Shown here piece by piece: positions 33,278 through 44,227 of a stretch of 64,000 nucleotides of DNA; positions within the stretch are counted from its first letter, which is position 1, and each line of letters begins with the position of its first letter. Under the pieces are notes generated by a model, which was given only the letters and a program-made list of their open reading frames with translations, ran no database searches and had not been told where the DNA came from. Position numbers and translations under genes: made by a program. The stretch lies in NCBI GenBank assembly GCA_016584305.1, contig JACEEZ010020554.1:1-64000 (forward strand). Reading direction: 5' to 3'. The DNA is from Chionoecetes opilio (lineage: Eukaryota; Arthropoda; Malacostraca; Decapoda; Majidae).

Positions 33278-34093
33278 CATAGGCCACTGTAAACCTGGAC
33301 TGCGTACAGAATATCGGCCTGTCGCACAAGGGCCTGAAGTCGGAGGGCCGCTCGGATTCATATATATATATATACGGATCATATAGACTGGTTTATCAGT
33401 AAATATGATATACTGTAGTCTTCATAAATGTTTGTTCTATAATATTATCAAATAAAAAACAGTAAAACATGCTAAACAAATGCCATTATGAGACTGAAGA
33501 AATATGCATGAACTTAATATTCATTTCAACTCTTCGCCATTTAAAACATTGCGAGTCATCTTTTATGAAGGGTATCAATAGAAGCACAATGTTATTAGCT
33601 TTCCATTGATATATTTCTTTTTCTGATAAATGAATTAGCACCATGTATAAATTAGCGTTAACTAAATAAATAACCTTCATTCGGGAAAATTACCCGATTG
33701 ATGATTTTATTTATTTATTTAATGCTAATTTATGCATGGTTCTAATTCATTTATCAGGAAACTAAATATATCAATGGAAAGCTGATAAAATTGCGCTTCT
33801 ATTGATACCCTTCATGATAAAAGTTGACATGCAAAGTTTTAAGTGGCGAAGAGTTGAAGTGAATCAGAGTCTCGTAATGGCATTTCTTTAGCGTGTTTTA
33901 CTGTTTTTTATTTGATAATATTATAGAACAAACATTTACGAAGATTACAGTATATCATATATACTGAAAAACCAGTCTATATGATAGTCCATAGACCACT
34001 ATATCTCTTTGTCGGGTGCCCCGCAGGCCGCTATGCAACCTGGCAATTTCAAAATATTGTCGCGTGAACAGTCCAGAGATAAAGTGGTCTATG
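33278..34093. mobile_element. Fold-back transposon with ~300-bp internal arms, 7-bp TSD
   Basis: The ends are CATAGGCCACTGTAAACC on the left and, read from the right, CATAGACCACTTTATCTC, flanked by GCCCAGC on both sides (33,271-33,277 and 34,094-34,100). Inside, about 33,370-33,690 and 33,705-33,990 are long inverted repeats around a short centre. The homologous position in the second locus copy (49,159-49,165) has a single GCCCAGC and no insert, giving an empty site. Pieces of the same family occur at 47,215-47,335 and an end at 57,840-57,856. No coding capacity. Confidence 0.85.
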
Positions 34094-34354
34094 GCCCAGC
34101 ATACCTATCTGTAATTACACAATTACCTGTTGGGTGACACCTCCATCGCGTGTTTCAGGTGACTGTTGTGTGCTGTGCTTGGTGCTCACAGGGAACTGCC
34201 CAGTGCTTCTGACGGGACTCCTTGGTGCTTCCCACTCCCGATCCCTTCATTCTTAACAAAAGTGCTGAGTGCATCCTTGGGAAACCTTGCTGAGCCAAGC
34301 ATCTCTGAGGGCCTCTACAAGAGCAGCGGGCTTGTCATAAGCCGTGTTGCAGAG

Positions 34355-34961
34355 ATGGCTGCAAGAACAGGCAGCAGCAGGAGTGGCCACAGCACACAGG
34401 AGCAGAGTGCCTCTGGTGTGGGCAGGCTGGGGTGTGATGATCTTCCTGAAGCCACTGGTGATAAGGGCCATGAATGCCAAGTGTGTGGGAAAAAATATAC
34501 TTATAAATCTTGGCTCACCACACACACCCTGACACACACTGGTGAAAGGAATTATGAATGCCTAGAGTGTGGGAAAAGATTCACTCATAAGCATACCCTT
34601 ACCAGACACACCCTGACACACACTGGTGAAAGGAATTATGAATGCCCAGAGTGTGGGAAAAGATTCACTCATAATTTTCACCTCACCACACACCCTGACA
34701 CACACTGGTGAAAGGAATTATAAATGCCTAAAGTGTGGGAAAAGATTCAATCAAGAGTCTAACCTCACCAGACACACCCTGACACACACTGGTGAAAGGA
34801 ATTATGAATGTCAAGAGTGTGGGAAAAGCTTCTATTCGAATAATGAACTCAATCAACATATCTTCAGACATTCTGGCCTGAGGGAATTCAAATGTGATGT
34901 TTGTGGGAAGGATTTCAAGACTAGGCATGATATTTATCGTCACATGCGGATTCACTTTTGA
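34355..34961 (+). CDS. C2H2 zinc-finger protein, six fingers, one 2-bp frameshift
   Basis: The first in-frame ATG (MAARTGSSRSGH) is at 34,355. A short Ser/Gly/Glu-rich N-terminus of about 45 residues has no KRAB, BTB or ZAD domain. Fingers follow with standard C-x2-C-x12-H-x3-H spacing: QVCGKKYTYKS, LECGKRFTHKH, PECGKRFTHNF, LKCGKRFNQES, QECGKSFYSNN and DVCGKDFKTRH. The linkers are HTGERNYEC-like. In finger 3 the expected CACCACACACACCC is CACCACACACCC: a CA dinucleotide is missing at about 34,690 and the frame shifts, so finger 4 onward is in another frame. The full length would be 202 residues ending at a TGA after HMRIHF. The locus is duplicated at 49.4-50.2 kb and has a relative at 2.3-3.9 kb. 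A nucleic-acid-binding regulator or a transposon-spread finger gene are both possible. A consensus error is also possible. Confidence 0.8.
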
Positions 34962-35184
34962 GGTTGTGTGATGTGGTGTGGTTCAGTGTGTGCCGAGGCA
35001 TTGTGGGTGGTGGCGTGTCCTGTGTGGGAGTGAGTGGTGGTGGACAGTGTTGCCTCCTGCCCACCCTCCCTGGCCTGGTAATGACCCAGCAGTGGTCTGG
35101 TGGGCAGTGCAGTAAATGGGTCTACAGTGTTATTTATTATTTCTTCTTTATTAGATGCAATTATACATGAAGGCAAGGAAAGGA

Positions 35185-35352
35185 TGGAGGCATTTTATTT
35201 ATTGATGTCTTAAATAGTAAAAAAGTTGTCAGCAGAATCTTGTGTGAAATATTTAAACAAATTAAAGGATGTAAAATAAGTAAGAACAGGCAAATAAATA
35301 TAATAGACATGAGCCGTGGTATCAGACAGGGATGCACAGGCTGTGTCACACT
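35185..35352 (+). pseudogene. LINE reverse-transcriptase fragment
   Basis: One frame reads ILFIDVLNSKKVVSRIL, IKGCKISKNRQIN, then MSRGIRQGCTGCVTL. The last resembles RT motif B (G-x-R-Q-G-C). Only about 55 codons remain and no FADD box follows. The same fragment follows the zinc-finger gene in the second locus copy (about 50,410-50,570), so it was present before the duplication. Confidence 0.6.
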
Positions 35353-35486
35353 TTGAAATGTCACCTTATGCTACACCTTGGCCCCGTTTAACGCACAAGG
35401 GGACATTCATGGAAAATTAGGCTTCAAGTAAAAATGTGTTAATGAATGCTATTTTACCATTGCTTTATTATAGGTGAGATATGTTC
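35353..35486. other. Right flank of the zinc-finger locus, nothing recognised
   Basis: Short AT-rich stretch between the LINE fragment and the TTAA that begins the nested transposon block. No feature is seen. Confidence 0.4.
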
Positions 35487-36334
35487 TTAAAGTAATCGCC
35501 CAGACCCATTTTTAGACTGACTAAAGTAATAATTTTTCAGACCCATTTAATAACTCAATAGATTTGCAGCAAGATCCATCAGTAAACAAGAGTTAGGGCG
35601 GGCGTTCCCTTAAAACCGGCTGGCTGGATGCAAAAAGTGACATTATATTATTGATGTACAGTACCCTCCAGAGTTTCGCGCTTGCTTTATTCCCAAGGCA
35701 TAGCGCTAAACTCGAGGATCGCGAAACTCTGGTATTGAAAACCCTGTAAAAATGCTTATTTAGTCCGGTGCGAGGCGTAGTACCATATTTTACGGCTTAT
35801 AAGACTCGCGTTTTCCCCCAAGAAATACCCTGAAAATTACTAAGGTCTTCCAAGACTAATGTTGTAGTACTTCCTCAGTACTCAGTACCTCAGTACTTAC
35901 CTGTTACAAATATTTCAAATACCATAAGATATTCAAATCACCTACGTAATCTGTCCTTTCGCTGGTACGTTTACATTTCCCCTTTTGGCAGCAGATTGCC
36001 GCGATGGCCGCCAACAGCGCCATCTATCGTCTGCTAGTGTTGACGTATCATTTACCACTAGGCTGTCACACGTATCTTAAAGTAATCGTCCAGACCCAAT
36101 TTTGTTTTGCCTAATTATGTTGAATGTACAATTGTACATTCAAAACACCTAATCCACCAAAAATCATTTATTTCCAGGCCTTATTTCCGTAAAAACACGA
36201 CTTTTGTAAAAAGCGCGCGAATTTTTTTTTTCTTCCCTCCAACAGGGCTACGCATGTTATTGATGATGTCACAAAAGGAACGCTCCAATGTAAACAACAC
36301 TCGTCTGCCTCTGTGAGACTTGTTGGCAAATGTT

Positions 36335-36541
36335 ATGATGAGCGATTGTACTTCGGTGTCAGACAGTGAATCAGTCGCTGTGATAGATCTAGAGTACGAT
36401 GCTCAATCTGAGACGGAACTAAATGACGCTGCTCGCGTATATGAGGAAAAGGAACCTCAGATTGTGATGGGAGCCCAACCCTATATGTTTGAGCCAGAGT
36501 ACGAGGTGGATGAACAGGTGTTAGCGGAGCCTGCTGAGGTT
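36335..36541 (+). CDS. Acidic N-terminal ORF fragment of TTAA element B
   Basis: From the ATG at 36,335 (MMSDCTSVSDSESV) there are about 69 non-repetitive codons rich in Asp/Glu. They include AVIDLEYDAQSET and QPYMFEPEYEVDE, and then dissolve into His-Thr repeats as the frame enters the CA array. The nominal frame runs to 37,108. The 'PYMFEPE' motif recalls the acidic leader of proteins with a P2X7-like intracellular zinc-binding domain that are multicopy in some invertebrates. No such downstream domain is present, so this is tentative. Most likely it is the start of a transposon-encoded protein truncated by the repeat expansion. Confidence 0.4.
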
Positions 36542-36544
36542 CAA

Positions 36545-36836
36545 CACTACTACACACACAAACACGTCTACACACACACACACACAAACACTACTACACA
36601 CACACACACAAACACTACTACACACATACACAAACACTACTACACACACACACACAAACACTACTACACACACACACACAAACACTACTACACACACACA
36701 CACAAACACTACTACACAAACACTACTACACACACACACAAACACTACTATACACACAAACACTATACTACCACACACACTACTACTACACACACACACA
36801 CACACACACCACACCACACACACACACACACACACA

Positions 36837-36898
<62 letters not shown>

Positions 36899-36982
36899 CT
36901 ACACACACACAAACACTACTACACACACACAAACACTACTACACACACACAAACACTACTACACACCCACACACATACTACT

Positions 36983-37019
<37 letters not shown>

Positions 37020-37085
37020 ACAACACACACACACCACACACACACCACACACAACACACACACACACACACACACACTATTACGC
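36545..37085. repeat. CA-rich minisatellite (AAACACTACTACACACACAC units)
   Basis: Units of 18-24 bp combine AAACACTACT with a variable (AC)n run. A purer (CA)n stretch lies at 36,790-36,900. The His-Thr frame on plus and Val-Cys frame on minus are composition artefacts. Confidence 0.95.
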
Positions 37086-37092
37086 ACACACA

Positions 37093-37416
37093 TTTGGGGA
37101 GGCGGTAGCGGAGGGGTTAGAGTTTCCGACTGGCGTTCTCGGTGACCCGAGTTCGATCCCCGAAGAAACCCAAAACCTTTCTGCACCGTCGAGTGGCCTA
37201 AGAACACCCACATGCCCTGCCCATCAACTCTACCTTCGATTGCGAGTGCATCGGAGGACACGGGGGTGGCATGAGCCTCTAATCACAGGCGTCACTATAA
37301 TAATCCTGCCTGCGCCACCACGGGCGAGGACCAACCATCAGAGCCCTCAAGTGAACCTCCAGAGCCTACCATCCGAGCCCTGGGTCACCACTGCCTACAG
37401 GCGCTATAGGCACAAA

Positions 37417-37452
<36 letters not shown>
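37093..37452 (+). mobile_element. tRNA-derived SINE with poly(A) tail
   Basis: The 5' head GGAGGCGGTAGCGGAGGGG has A-box character, and GAGTTCGATCCCC at about 37,148 is a strong B-box match (GTTCGATCC). The body of about 250 bp ends CGCTATAGGCACAAATGT followed by roughly 32 A. A 3' portion of the same SINE (CTGCTTGTGCCACCACGGGC to CGCTATAGGCACAAAA) is present at 47,345-47,472. Pol III promoter, tRNA-like head and A tail together define a SINE. The target duplication cannot be read because the flanks are CA repeats. Confidence 0.75.
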
Positions 37453-37453
<1 letters not shown>

Positions 37454-37454
37454 A

Positions 37455-37608
37455 ACACAAACACTACTACGCACAAACACAAACACTACTACACACACAC
37501 ACAAACACTACTACACACACACACAAACACTACTACACACACACACACAAACACTACTACACACACACACACACACACACAAACACTACTACACACACAC
37601 AAACACTA

Positions 37609-37653
<45 letters not shown>

Positions 37654-37735
37654 CTACACGCACACACACACAAACAAACACTACTACACACACACAAACA
37701 CTACTACACACATACAAACACTACTACACACACGC
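37455..37735. repeat. CA-rich minisatellite, second block
   Basis: Same unit type as 36,545-37,085; the SINE separates the two blocks. It ends at ACACACGCTAGAG where the LINE begins. Confidence 0.95.
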
Positions 37736-40279
37736 TAGAGTCAACATTAACAGAAATAAACGATTACCTGAGAGCCAAGAAACCAGACATATTAGGTCTA
37801 GTAGAAACGAAGCTGAGTGATTCTGAGGATGTGCCAGTTGGGGAGGGTCAATATAATGTATGGAGGCGAAACAGAAACCAGAAAAAGGGAGGTGGTGTAA
37901 TATGGTGTTAACAAGGAAGGATGTGGTAGTAGGAAATGTGGAGAAAGGAGAAGGCATGGCCGAGGTGTTGAAGGTAGAGTTGGTGATGAAAAAAGGAAGA
38001 ATAAGAGACTTAGTAATCGTATACGTTCCACCTAAGACAAATTCCTGGGGGAGAGAAGAGTATGGAGACATGATAAGAGACACAAGCAAATGTTTAAAGA
38101 ATACGATGGAAAATAGTGAGAACATAATTTTGATGGGAGATTTTAACTGCAAAGAAGTTTGCTGGGAAGAATGGTATACTGAAGGAGGAGAAGACTCATG
38201 GGGTGGTACATTGTTGGATTTGGTAATGAATAACATCATGACTCAGTGGATTAAAGAGAACACAAGATTCAGAGGTAGCGAAGAACCATCAAGACTAGAC
38301 CTACTATTGACGAAAGAACTGGAAGTAATTTGTAAAGTAAAGAGATTTATCAGTGCCCACTTGGAAAGAGCGGCCATGTACTTATTGAATTTGAAATAAA
38401 TGATAACAAAAAAGAGGGGAGAAGAGAAGAACACAAGAAAGGAAGATACAATTATGGAAAAGCAGACTTTGACGGATTAAGAACATTCTTCGGAGAGACA
38501 GACTGAGTAATTTCCATGCAGCAACGAGTACCCAGAAAAATGGGATGAGTTCATCCGAATTTAAAACCGAAGGAATAAATAGTTATGTTCCAAGGATAGT
38601 TATCAGAGAAAAGAAAAAAAATGAATGGTTTAACAGAAAATGTGAATTAGCAAGACTAGAAAGAGAAAAAACATGGAATAGTTGGAGGAAAAAAGGAGGT
38701 ATCAACCTCTGGGAGAAGTACAAAACAACTAGGAATGAATATATAAGAATCCAAAGAGAAGAAGAAAGTAACTATGAGAGGAATATAATAGAAAAATGTA
38801 AGAATGAACCGAAACTTTTCTATAGATATATTAATGGAAAAATGAAAAACAAATAAGGAATAGATAAGCTGAAGGTAGAAGGCATAGTGTATGAAGATGC
38901 ATTACAACAGGCCGAGGTGATGAATAAGTGCTTACAGACTGTATTTACAAGAGAAAGTGAATTTAAAACGAAAAATATAATAGCAAAAGAAAATATAATG
39001 GAAGACATAAAAGTAGACGTAATAGAAGTAAAAAGGCTAATGGAAAGTCAAGATGTGAGAAAAGCCCCGGGTCCAGATGGAGTGTCGAACTGGATAATGA
39101 AAGAGTGCAGTAACCAACTAGCAGGAAAGGTACATAGTGTAATTGAGAGTTCACCCAAGGAGAGCAGAGTCCCGCTTGATTGGAAAAGAGCAAATATTGT
39201 GCCAATTCACAAAGGAGGTGACAAAGAAGAACCACTAATTACAGGCCAGTATCATTAACAAGTGTAGTGGCAAAAATGTGTGAAAAAATGTGAAGGACAG
39301 ATGGTTGAATATTTGGAAGAGACAAACACACTTGCAGGTGGCCCAGTTTGGATTTAGAGGAGGAATGTCATGTACAACAATCTATTGAGCTTTTACTCGA
39401 GAGTGGATCGATGTGACACAGGAAAGAGAAGGGTGGGTCGATTGCATTTACTTGGACCTAAAGAAGGCATTTGACAGGTACCTCATAAGAGACTGCTCTG
39501 GAAGCTAGAACATGTAGGAGGATTGAAGGGTGGTTTGCTGAAGTGGATGGAAGACTTTGAGCAACAGAGATGAGAACAGTAATAAAAGATCAAAAGTCAG
39601 AATGGTGCAGTGATAAGTGGAGTTCCTCAAGGATCAGTATTGGCCCCAGTGATGTTCTTGGTCTATGTAAATGATATGGCAGAAGGAGTAAACAGTTATA
39701 TGAGTTTAATCGCTGATGATGCTAAATTACTAAGAAAAGTAGAAAGTAAAGAGGACTGTGAGGATTTACAAAAGGATCTAGATAAGATTTTCAGATGGAG
39801 TCAAATATGGGAAATGGAGTTTAATGCCAAAAAGTGTAAAGTGATGGAAATGGGCAGTAGCAAAAAGAGACAGAGAGGAAAGTATTCGATGGGAAACGAA
39901 TGGATAATCAAAACAAAGGTCGAAAAAGATCTGGGAGTATGGATTAAGGACAATTTGTCACCAGAGAAGCATATAAACAAGATCACAGGAGATACATACC
40001 AGTTGGTGAGGAATATAAGAATGGCATTCAAATATCTGGATGAAGAGATGATCAAGAAATTGATAACATCTCTGATTCGACCAAGGTTGGAATATGCGGC
40101 AGTGATTTGGTCACCACATAAAAAGAAGGATATAAGGAAATTTGAGAGAATACAAAGAGCAGCCACAAAAATGGCTCCAAGCCTGAGAGATTTAACATAT
40201 GAAGAAAGACTTTCAAGACTAAAACTCCCAACACTTGAGAAAAGAAGAGAAAGGAGAGATTTTATAGCAGTGTATAGAG

Positions 40280-42817
40280 CAGGGGTTCTCAAACTGGGTG
40301 CCGCGGCACCCTGGGGTGCCACGGACAGCGCCTAGGGGTGCCACAAGATTGCCATGAATTTTGGCAATAATGGCAATAGAATGTAATAGTACTCCTTGCG
40401 TAACCAAATTTTCTTTGTTTATACGCGTCGGTCGTCCAGTACCTGATCGGTTCTTGTCCCATTTTTGTCAGTGAGGCACTATACATCGAGCTGTACGTGT
40501 GTATTCCTTGCTGCTTCTGATATTCTGCAGCTGTATTGAACTTGCAATGGATAAGTTTGTCATTAAGAAGAGAAAACATGGAGATAGTGGTGAGGGTGAA
40601 GAAGGAAACGAAAGTAGAAGTACGAGTGAAAAAGATTTGGCCATTCCCACAGCAAAAAAATCAGCTTCCAAAAAAAGCAGGAAAAATCGCTCCTATTTGG
40701 ATAATTATCTAGATTTGGGATTCTTTTGGTGTGGCGATGAGGTTAATCCTACACCACTGTGTGTTATTTGTGGTGATAAATTAGCTAATAGGCGATGGTA
40801 CCCAGCAAATTAAAGAGGCATTATCTTTGAAAAAATGGTCATCTTGCCCAAAAAGCCTCGATCCTACTTTGAAGGACTTTTAAATGAGCAAAAACAACAG
40901 AGGGTGATGCTTTCTAAAACAGTCACAGTTTCTGATAAAGCACAAGAGGCCAGCTACTTAGTTGCAAAAGTTAGTCGCTAAAAGCATGAAACCTCATACA
41001 ATAGCAGAGACACTAATTCTTCGGCTTGTAGTGCCATTGTAAAAACAATGTTTGGAAGTGAAGCAGAAAAACAAGTGAAAAAAATTCCCGTCTCGGATAG
41101 TACCATCAGCAGACGGATTCATGATATGTCAGCAGACATAGAGGAAACTGTATGTGCCTCTGTAAAGGAAAGTGAAATGTTTGCACTTCAGGTAGATGAG
41201 TCCACAGATATTGGAGGTAAGGCTCAACTATCGGACATTCATTCGCTACATCATGAGTTAAAATAGTGGACCAGTTTTTCTGTTTGTAAGGAACTTGAGG
41301 AAACAACAACAGGCAATGATATTTTCGCTACATTAAGTGAGTACATAAAATCAGTTGGTTTGTCCTGGCAATCTTGTGTAGGGATTTGTACAGACGGGGC
41401 GCCTGCCATGATTGGCTCAATTAAAGGATTTGTGTCACTAGTGAAGAAGAAAACAGCAGTGTCATAACAACACATTGCTTTCTCCATCGTGAAGCGCTGG
41501 TTGCTAAGACAATTGGCAATGATTTGAAGTCTGTACTGGAGAAAGTTGTAAAAATGGTGAACTTTATAAAGAGTCGGCCACTTAAGACTCGTCTGTTTGC
41601 TAAGCTGTGCGAAGAGGTTGAGGCAAAACATGTGAATCTTCTTCTACACACGGAGGTGAGAGTGGCTGTCCAAGAGGGAAAGTATTGTCACGTGTGTATG
41701 AACTGAAGGAAGAGATGCTTACTTTTTTCACCCTTGAACAACAAGAGGAATTCTGTGACTTACTGGCAGATGACACTTGTCTGCCAAATTGTCTTACTTG
41801 GTAGACGTATTTGAACATTTAAACAAGGTAAATTCCAGCATGCAAGGTAAATCAGAAAATATCTTATCTTCCACTGATAAAATTAACACTCTGAGAGAAA
41901 AACTGCGATTGTGGGTTGGCAGAGTAAGAAAGGCAATTTGGATATTTCCCACATGCTGCAGCAGCAACAAGCGGTAGACGTAGACTTCGTAGAGAGATCA
42001 TTTCTATTATTTCTGAGCATCTTGAGAAACTGGAAAAGCAACTTCAGCACTATTTTCCAGACATATGCACTGAAAACTATGACTGGATAAGAAACCCATT
42101 TGTTTGCACCAGTATCAACCCAATCTCAGCTTACCGGGGGCCTTACCCTCACGGAAGAAGAGCAGTTTAGTGGAAATGCGTAATGATCGTAACCTGAGTT
42201 ATTGCACATCAGCGTGCCTCTGACGAATTCTGGGTTCAGATGAAGGCTAAGTATCCTCAAGTTGTAAAGAAAGCTCTGGTAATCCTTATCCAGTTCTCTA
42301 CATCTTACCTGTGTGAGCTGGGATTTTCTGTTCTAGCAAACATTAAAACGAACAAGAGGGCAAGATTGCAAACTCTTGAAGAAGAAATGAGAGTATTTTG
42401 TCCACTATTCAACCAACTTGAAAAGGATCTGTCCAGTCACATCAAGCACATGTATCTCACTAAATCAGTTAGCTTTTGTTTGTTTTGCTTATTGACTATC
42501 AGTGATTATCATGCCTTTTTTCTTCTTCTTTTTATGCTACTTTGCATTTATAACTCTTAAGTTAATCTAATATTCTGAATCTAATTCCACTGATGAGTTC
42601 TATGTTTGGGCATGTACTACAGTAGCCTACATCATATGTTAATTTTGGTTTGAGTACGGATAATAATTTTAAATAATTAATTAAAGTAATTCCAACAGGT
42701 ACAATTTTATATCAGAAGTTAATTCATGTGAGGAGGGGTGATGGTGAAAAAGGGGTGCCACAGAAAGGATTATATAAATCCAGGGTGCCATCACTGACAA
42801 AAGTTTGCGAACCTCTG
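40280..42817 (+). mobile_element. hAT transposon 2, 8-bp TSD, nested in LINE A
   Basis: The TIRs are CAGGGGTTCTCAAACTGGG on the left and, read from the right, CAGAGGTTCGCAAACTTTTG. The 8-bp duplication GTATAGAG is identical at 40,272-40,279 and 42,818-42,825. Removing the element restores an uninterrupted LINE frame (AVYRASMGLEK). Length is 2,538 bp. The transposase is related to hAT 1 but far more decayed. Confidence 0.92.
40547..42560 (+). pseudogene. hAT transposase 2 (ZBED/SCAND3-like), heavily frameshifted
   Basis: The start is at the ATG giving MDKFVIKKRKHGD, matching transposase 1. The BED-type finger begins CVICGDKLAN and breaks at a frameshift near 40,795. Later pieces are VKKIPVSDSTISRRI, FALQVDESTDIGG (first acidic site), CVGICTDGAPAMIGS, a VNFIKSRPLKTRLFAKLCEE segment, FEHLNKVNSSMQGKSEN, and the C-terminal dimerisation stretch ILIQFSTSYLCELGFSV (about 42,280-42,330). 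At least six frame changes and several stops occur. It is dead. Confidence 0.85.
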
Positions 42818-43112
42818 GTATAGAGCATCAATGGGCCTGGAAAAAATTGATAGAAATGATCTGTTTGTGTGGGACGACAGAAGTACAAGAGGTCATGAGA
42901 AGAAATTGAAAAGGACAACATGCAAGAGGGATATAAAAAAATACAGCTTCCCATATAGAAGCATAGAAGCCTGGAACAACCTTGATGCAAAAGTGATTAA
43001 TGCAAGAAGTATTCAGGACTTCAAAGGCAAACTGGATAATAGTAGATTTGGAGACGGGACAGTACGAGCATAGCTCTTTTCCTGTATGTTACAACTAGGT
43101 ACAACTAGGTAA

Positions 43113-43430
43113 ATACAAACACTACTACACACACACACACAAACACTACGACACGCACACACAAACACTACTGCTCACACACACAAACACTACTACACAC
43201 ACACAAACACTACTACACACACACAAACACTACTACACACACACAAACACTACTACACAACACTACTACACACACACACACTACTACGCACACACACACA
43301 CACGAACACTACTACGCACACACTACTACGCACACACACACACACAAACACTACTACACACACACCAACACTACTACACACACACACAAACCCTACTACT
43401 CACACACACAAACACTACTACACACACACA
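43113..43430. repeat. CA-rich minisatellite, third block
   Basis: The same AAACACTACTACACACACAC-type units resume immediately after the LINE tail, with TACTACGCACACAC variants. This shows the LINE lies inside one original array. Confidence 0.95.
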
Positions 43431-43667
43431 CAGCAGCGCGGGAAGAGGAGCCTTCCTTTTGTTACGTCACAGAGCCGTGGCGCATCGTCTGCCAGTTTCC
43501 AGCAGCATTTTCGAAGCTCGGGGAATTTACAGATTTTGATTGCGGATTATTCAAAAACGGCTGACTGGATACAAAAAGTAACAACATATTGTTGATTCAC
43601 TCGATAATGGCTATACTCTAACGACATCAAATCAGGAATGATGAAATGGTCTGGACGATTACTTTAA

Positions 43668-44219
43668 GCTCTTTTCAGTCCTGGAAATTATCATCCATGG
43701 CGAATTCATCAAAATGATTTACTAATACTATCACATACAAGCTAAAAGTTATACGATACGCCAAAGAAAATGGAGACGGACCAAGAGAAAGACACTTTTG
43801 GATCACCGCTGGCAGAAGCGGTGGCCGAGTGGTCCGTGCCGAGCACATGGCTGGCGACTGGCCAACAGACGACAGTGGCCGACTGGCCGTGCGGTATGTA
43901 AACAAAGGGCAGATATTACCTCCCTGTCAACGCGTACACTCCGCCTTACTAATCTCTTTTTTTTGAGGGCTGGAAAGTGATTGATGGTGTTCATCTGTCA
44001 GACTTCAAGGGATTTGATTTCCTCCAGATTTTGGACTGGAAATTATTCCCTTAAACTTTGGGGAAAATGTTAAGGAAAAAGGTTTATACCTATTCCATAT
44101 AACATTTTTTATCCCAAGCAATGGAAGGGACATCACGACTCTCTTGGTGGCGATCCTCCAGGCTTATTATGCCAGTGATATATACCACTACCTTGTGAGC
44201 TTGAAGTAATTTAATCACT
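43668..44219. other. Unassigned spacer with a tRNA A-box-like motif
   Basis: GGTGGCCGAGTGGTCCG at about 43,820 resembles the D-arm/A-box of Leu or Ser tRNAs, but no B-box or acceptor stem follows, so no tRNA is called. The rest, to the hAT-like element at 44,228, shows no recognised feature. Confidence 0.35.
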
Positions 44220-44227
44220 CTACCCAT

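Larger units (their letters stand above)
37736..43073 (+). pseudogene. Endonuclease-reverse transcriptase of LINE A (several frameshifts)
   Basis: In order: the endonuclease N-terminus AKKPDILGLVETKLSD; after a frameshift near 37,905, VIVYVPPKTNSWGREE; IILMGDFNCKEVCW (the GDFN motif); and SRLDLLLTKELEV. A linker rich in Lys/Glu (38,545-38,856) follows. The RT then shows KAPGPDGVSNWIMKE, LDWKRANIVPIHKGGDK, NYRPVSLTS (shifted), YLDLKKAFD (motif A), SGVPQGSVLAPVMFLVYVND (motif B), LIADDAKLL (motif C) and EKDLGVWIKDNLS. At 40,272-40,279 the hAT insertion breaks IAVYRA; after it SMGLEKIDRNDLFVW and IEAWNNLDAKVINARS finish at 43,073. At least four frame breaks make it non-functional as written. Confidence 0.85.
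37736..43112 (+). mobile_element. CR1/Jockey-like LINE A with endonuclease and RT, hAT insertion inside
   Basis: A long LINE starts inside its APE endonuclease and ends in ACAACTAGGTACAACTAGGT, a short tandem 3' tail. It is interrupted by hAT element 2 (40,280-42,817). It is distinct from the CR1-like family at 23.8 and 55.5 kb but shares general RT and C-terminal layout. It lies within CA-minisatellite DNA on both sides (to 37,735 and from 43,113). Confidence 0.85.
36081..43663 (+). mobile_element. TTAA element, copy B
   Basis: AGTAATCGTCCAGACC follows TTAA at 36,077-36,080, and the same sequence inverted precedes TTAA at 43,664-43,667. The 3' end (43,551-43,663) is homologous to the ends of copy A. 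The interior holds one acidic open frame that runs into a CA minisatellite, a SINE, a LINE with a nested hAT, and more CA minisatellite. Confidence 0.7.

Noticed and set aside
36545..37735. His-Thr (plus) and Val-Cys (minus) open frames
   Set aside because: Composition of the CA minisatellite; only the first ~69 codons before the array may be real.
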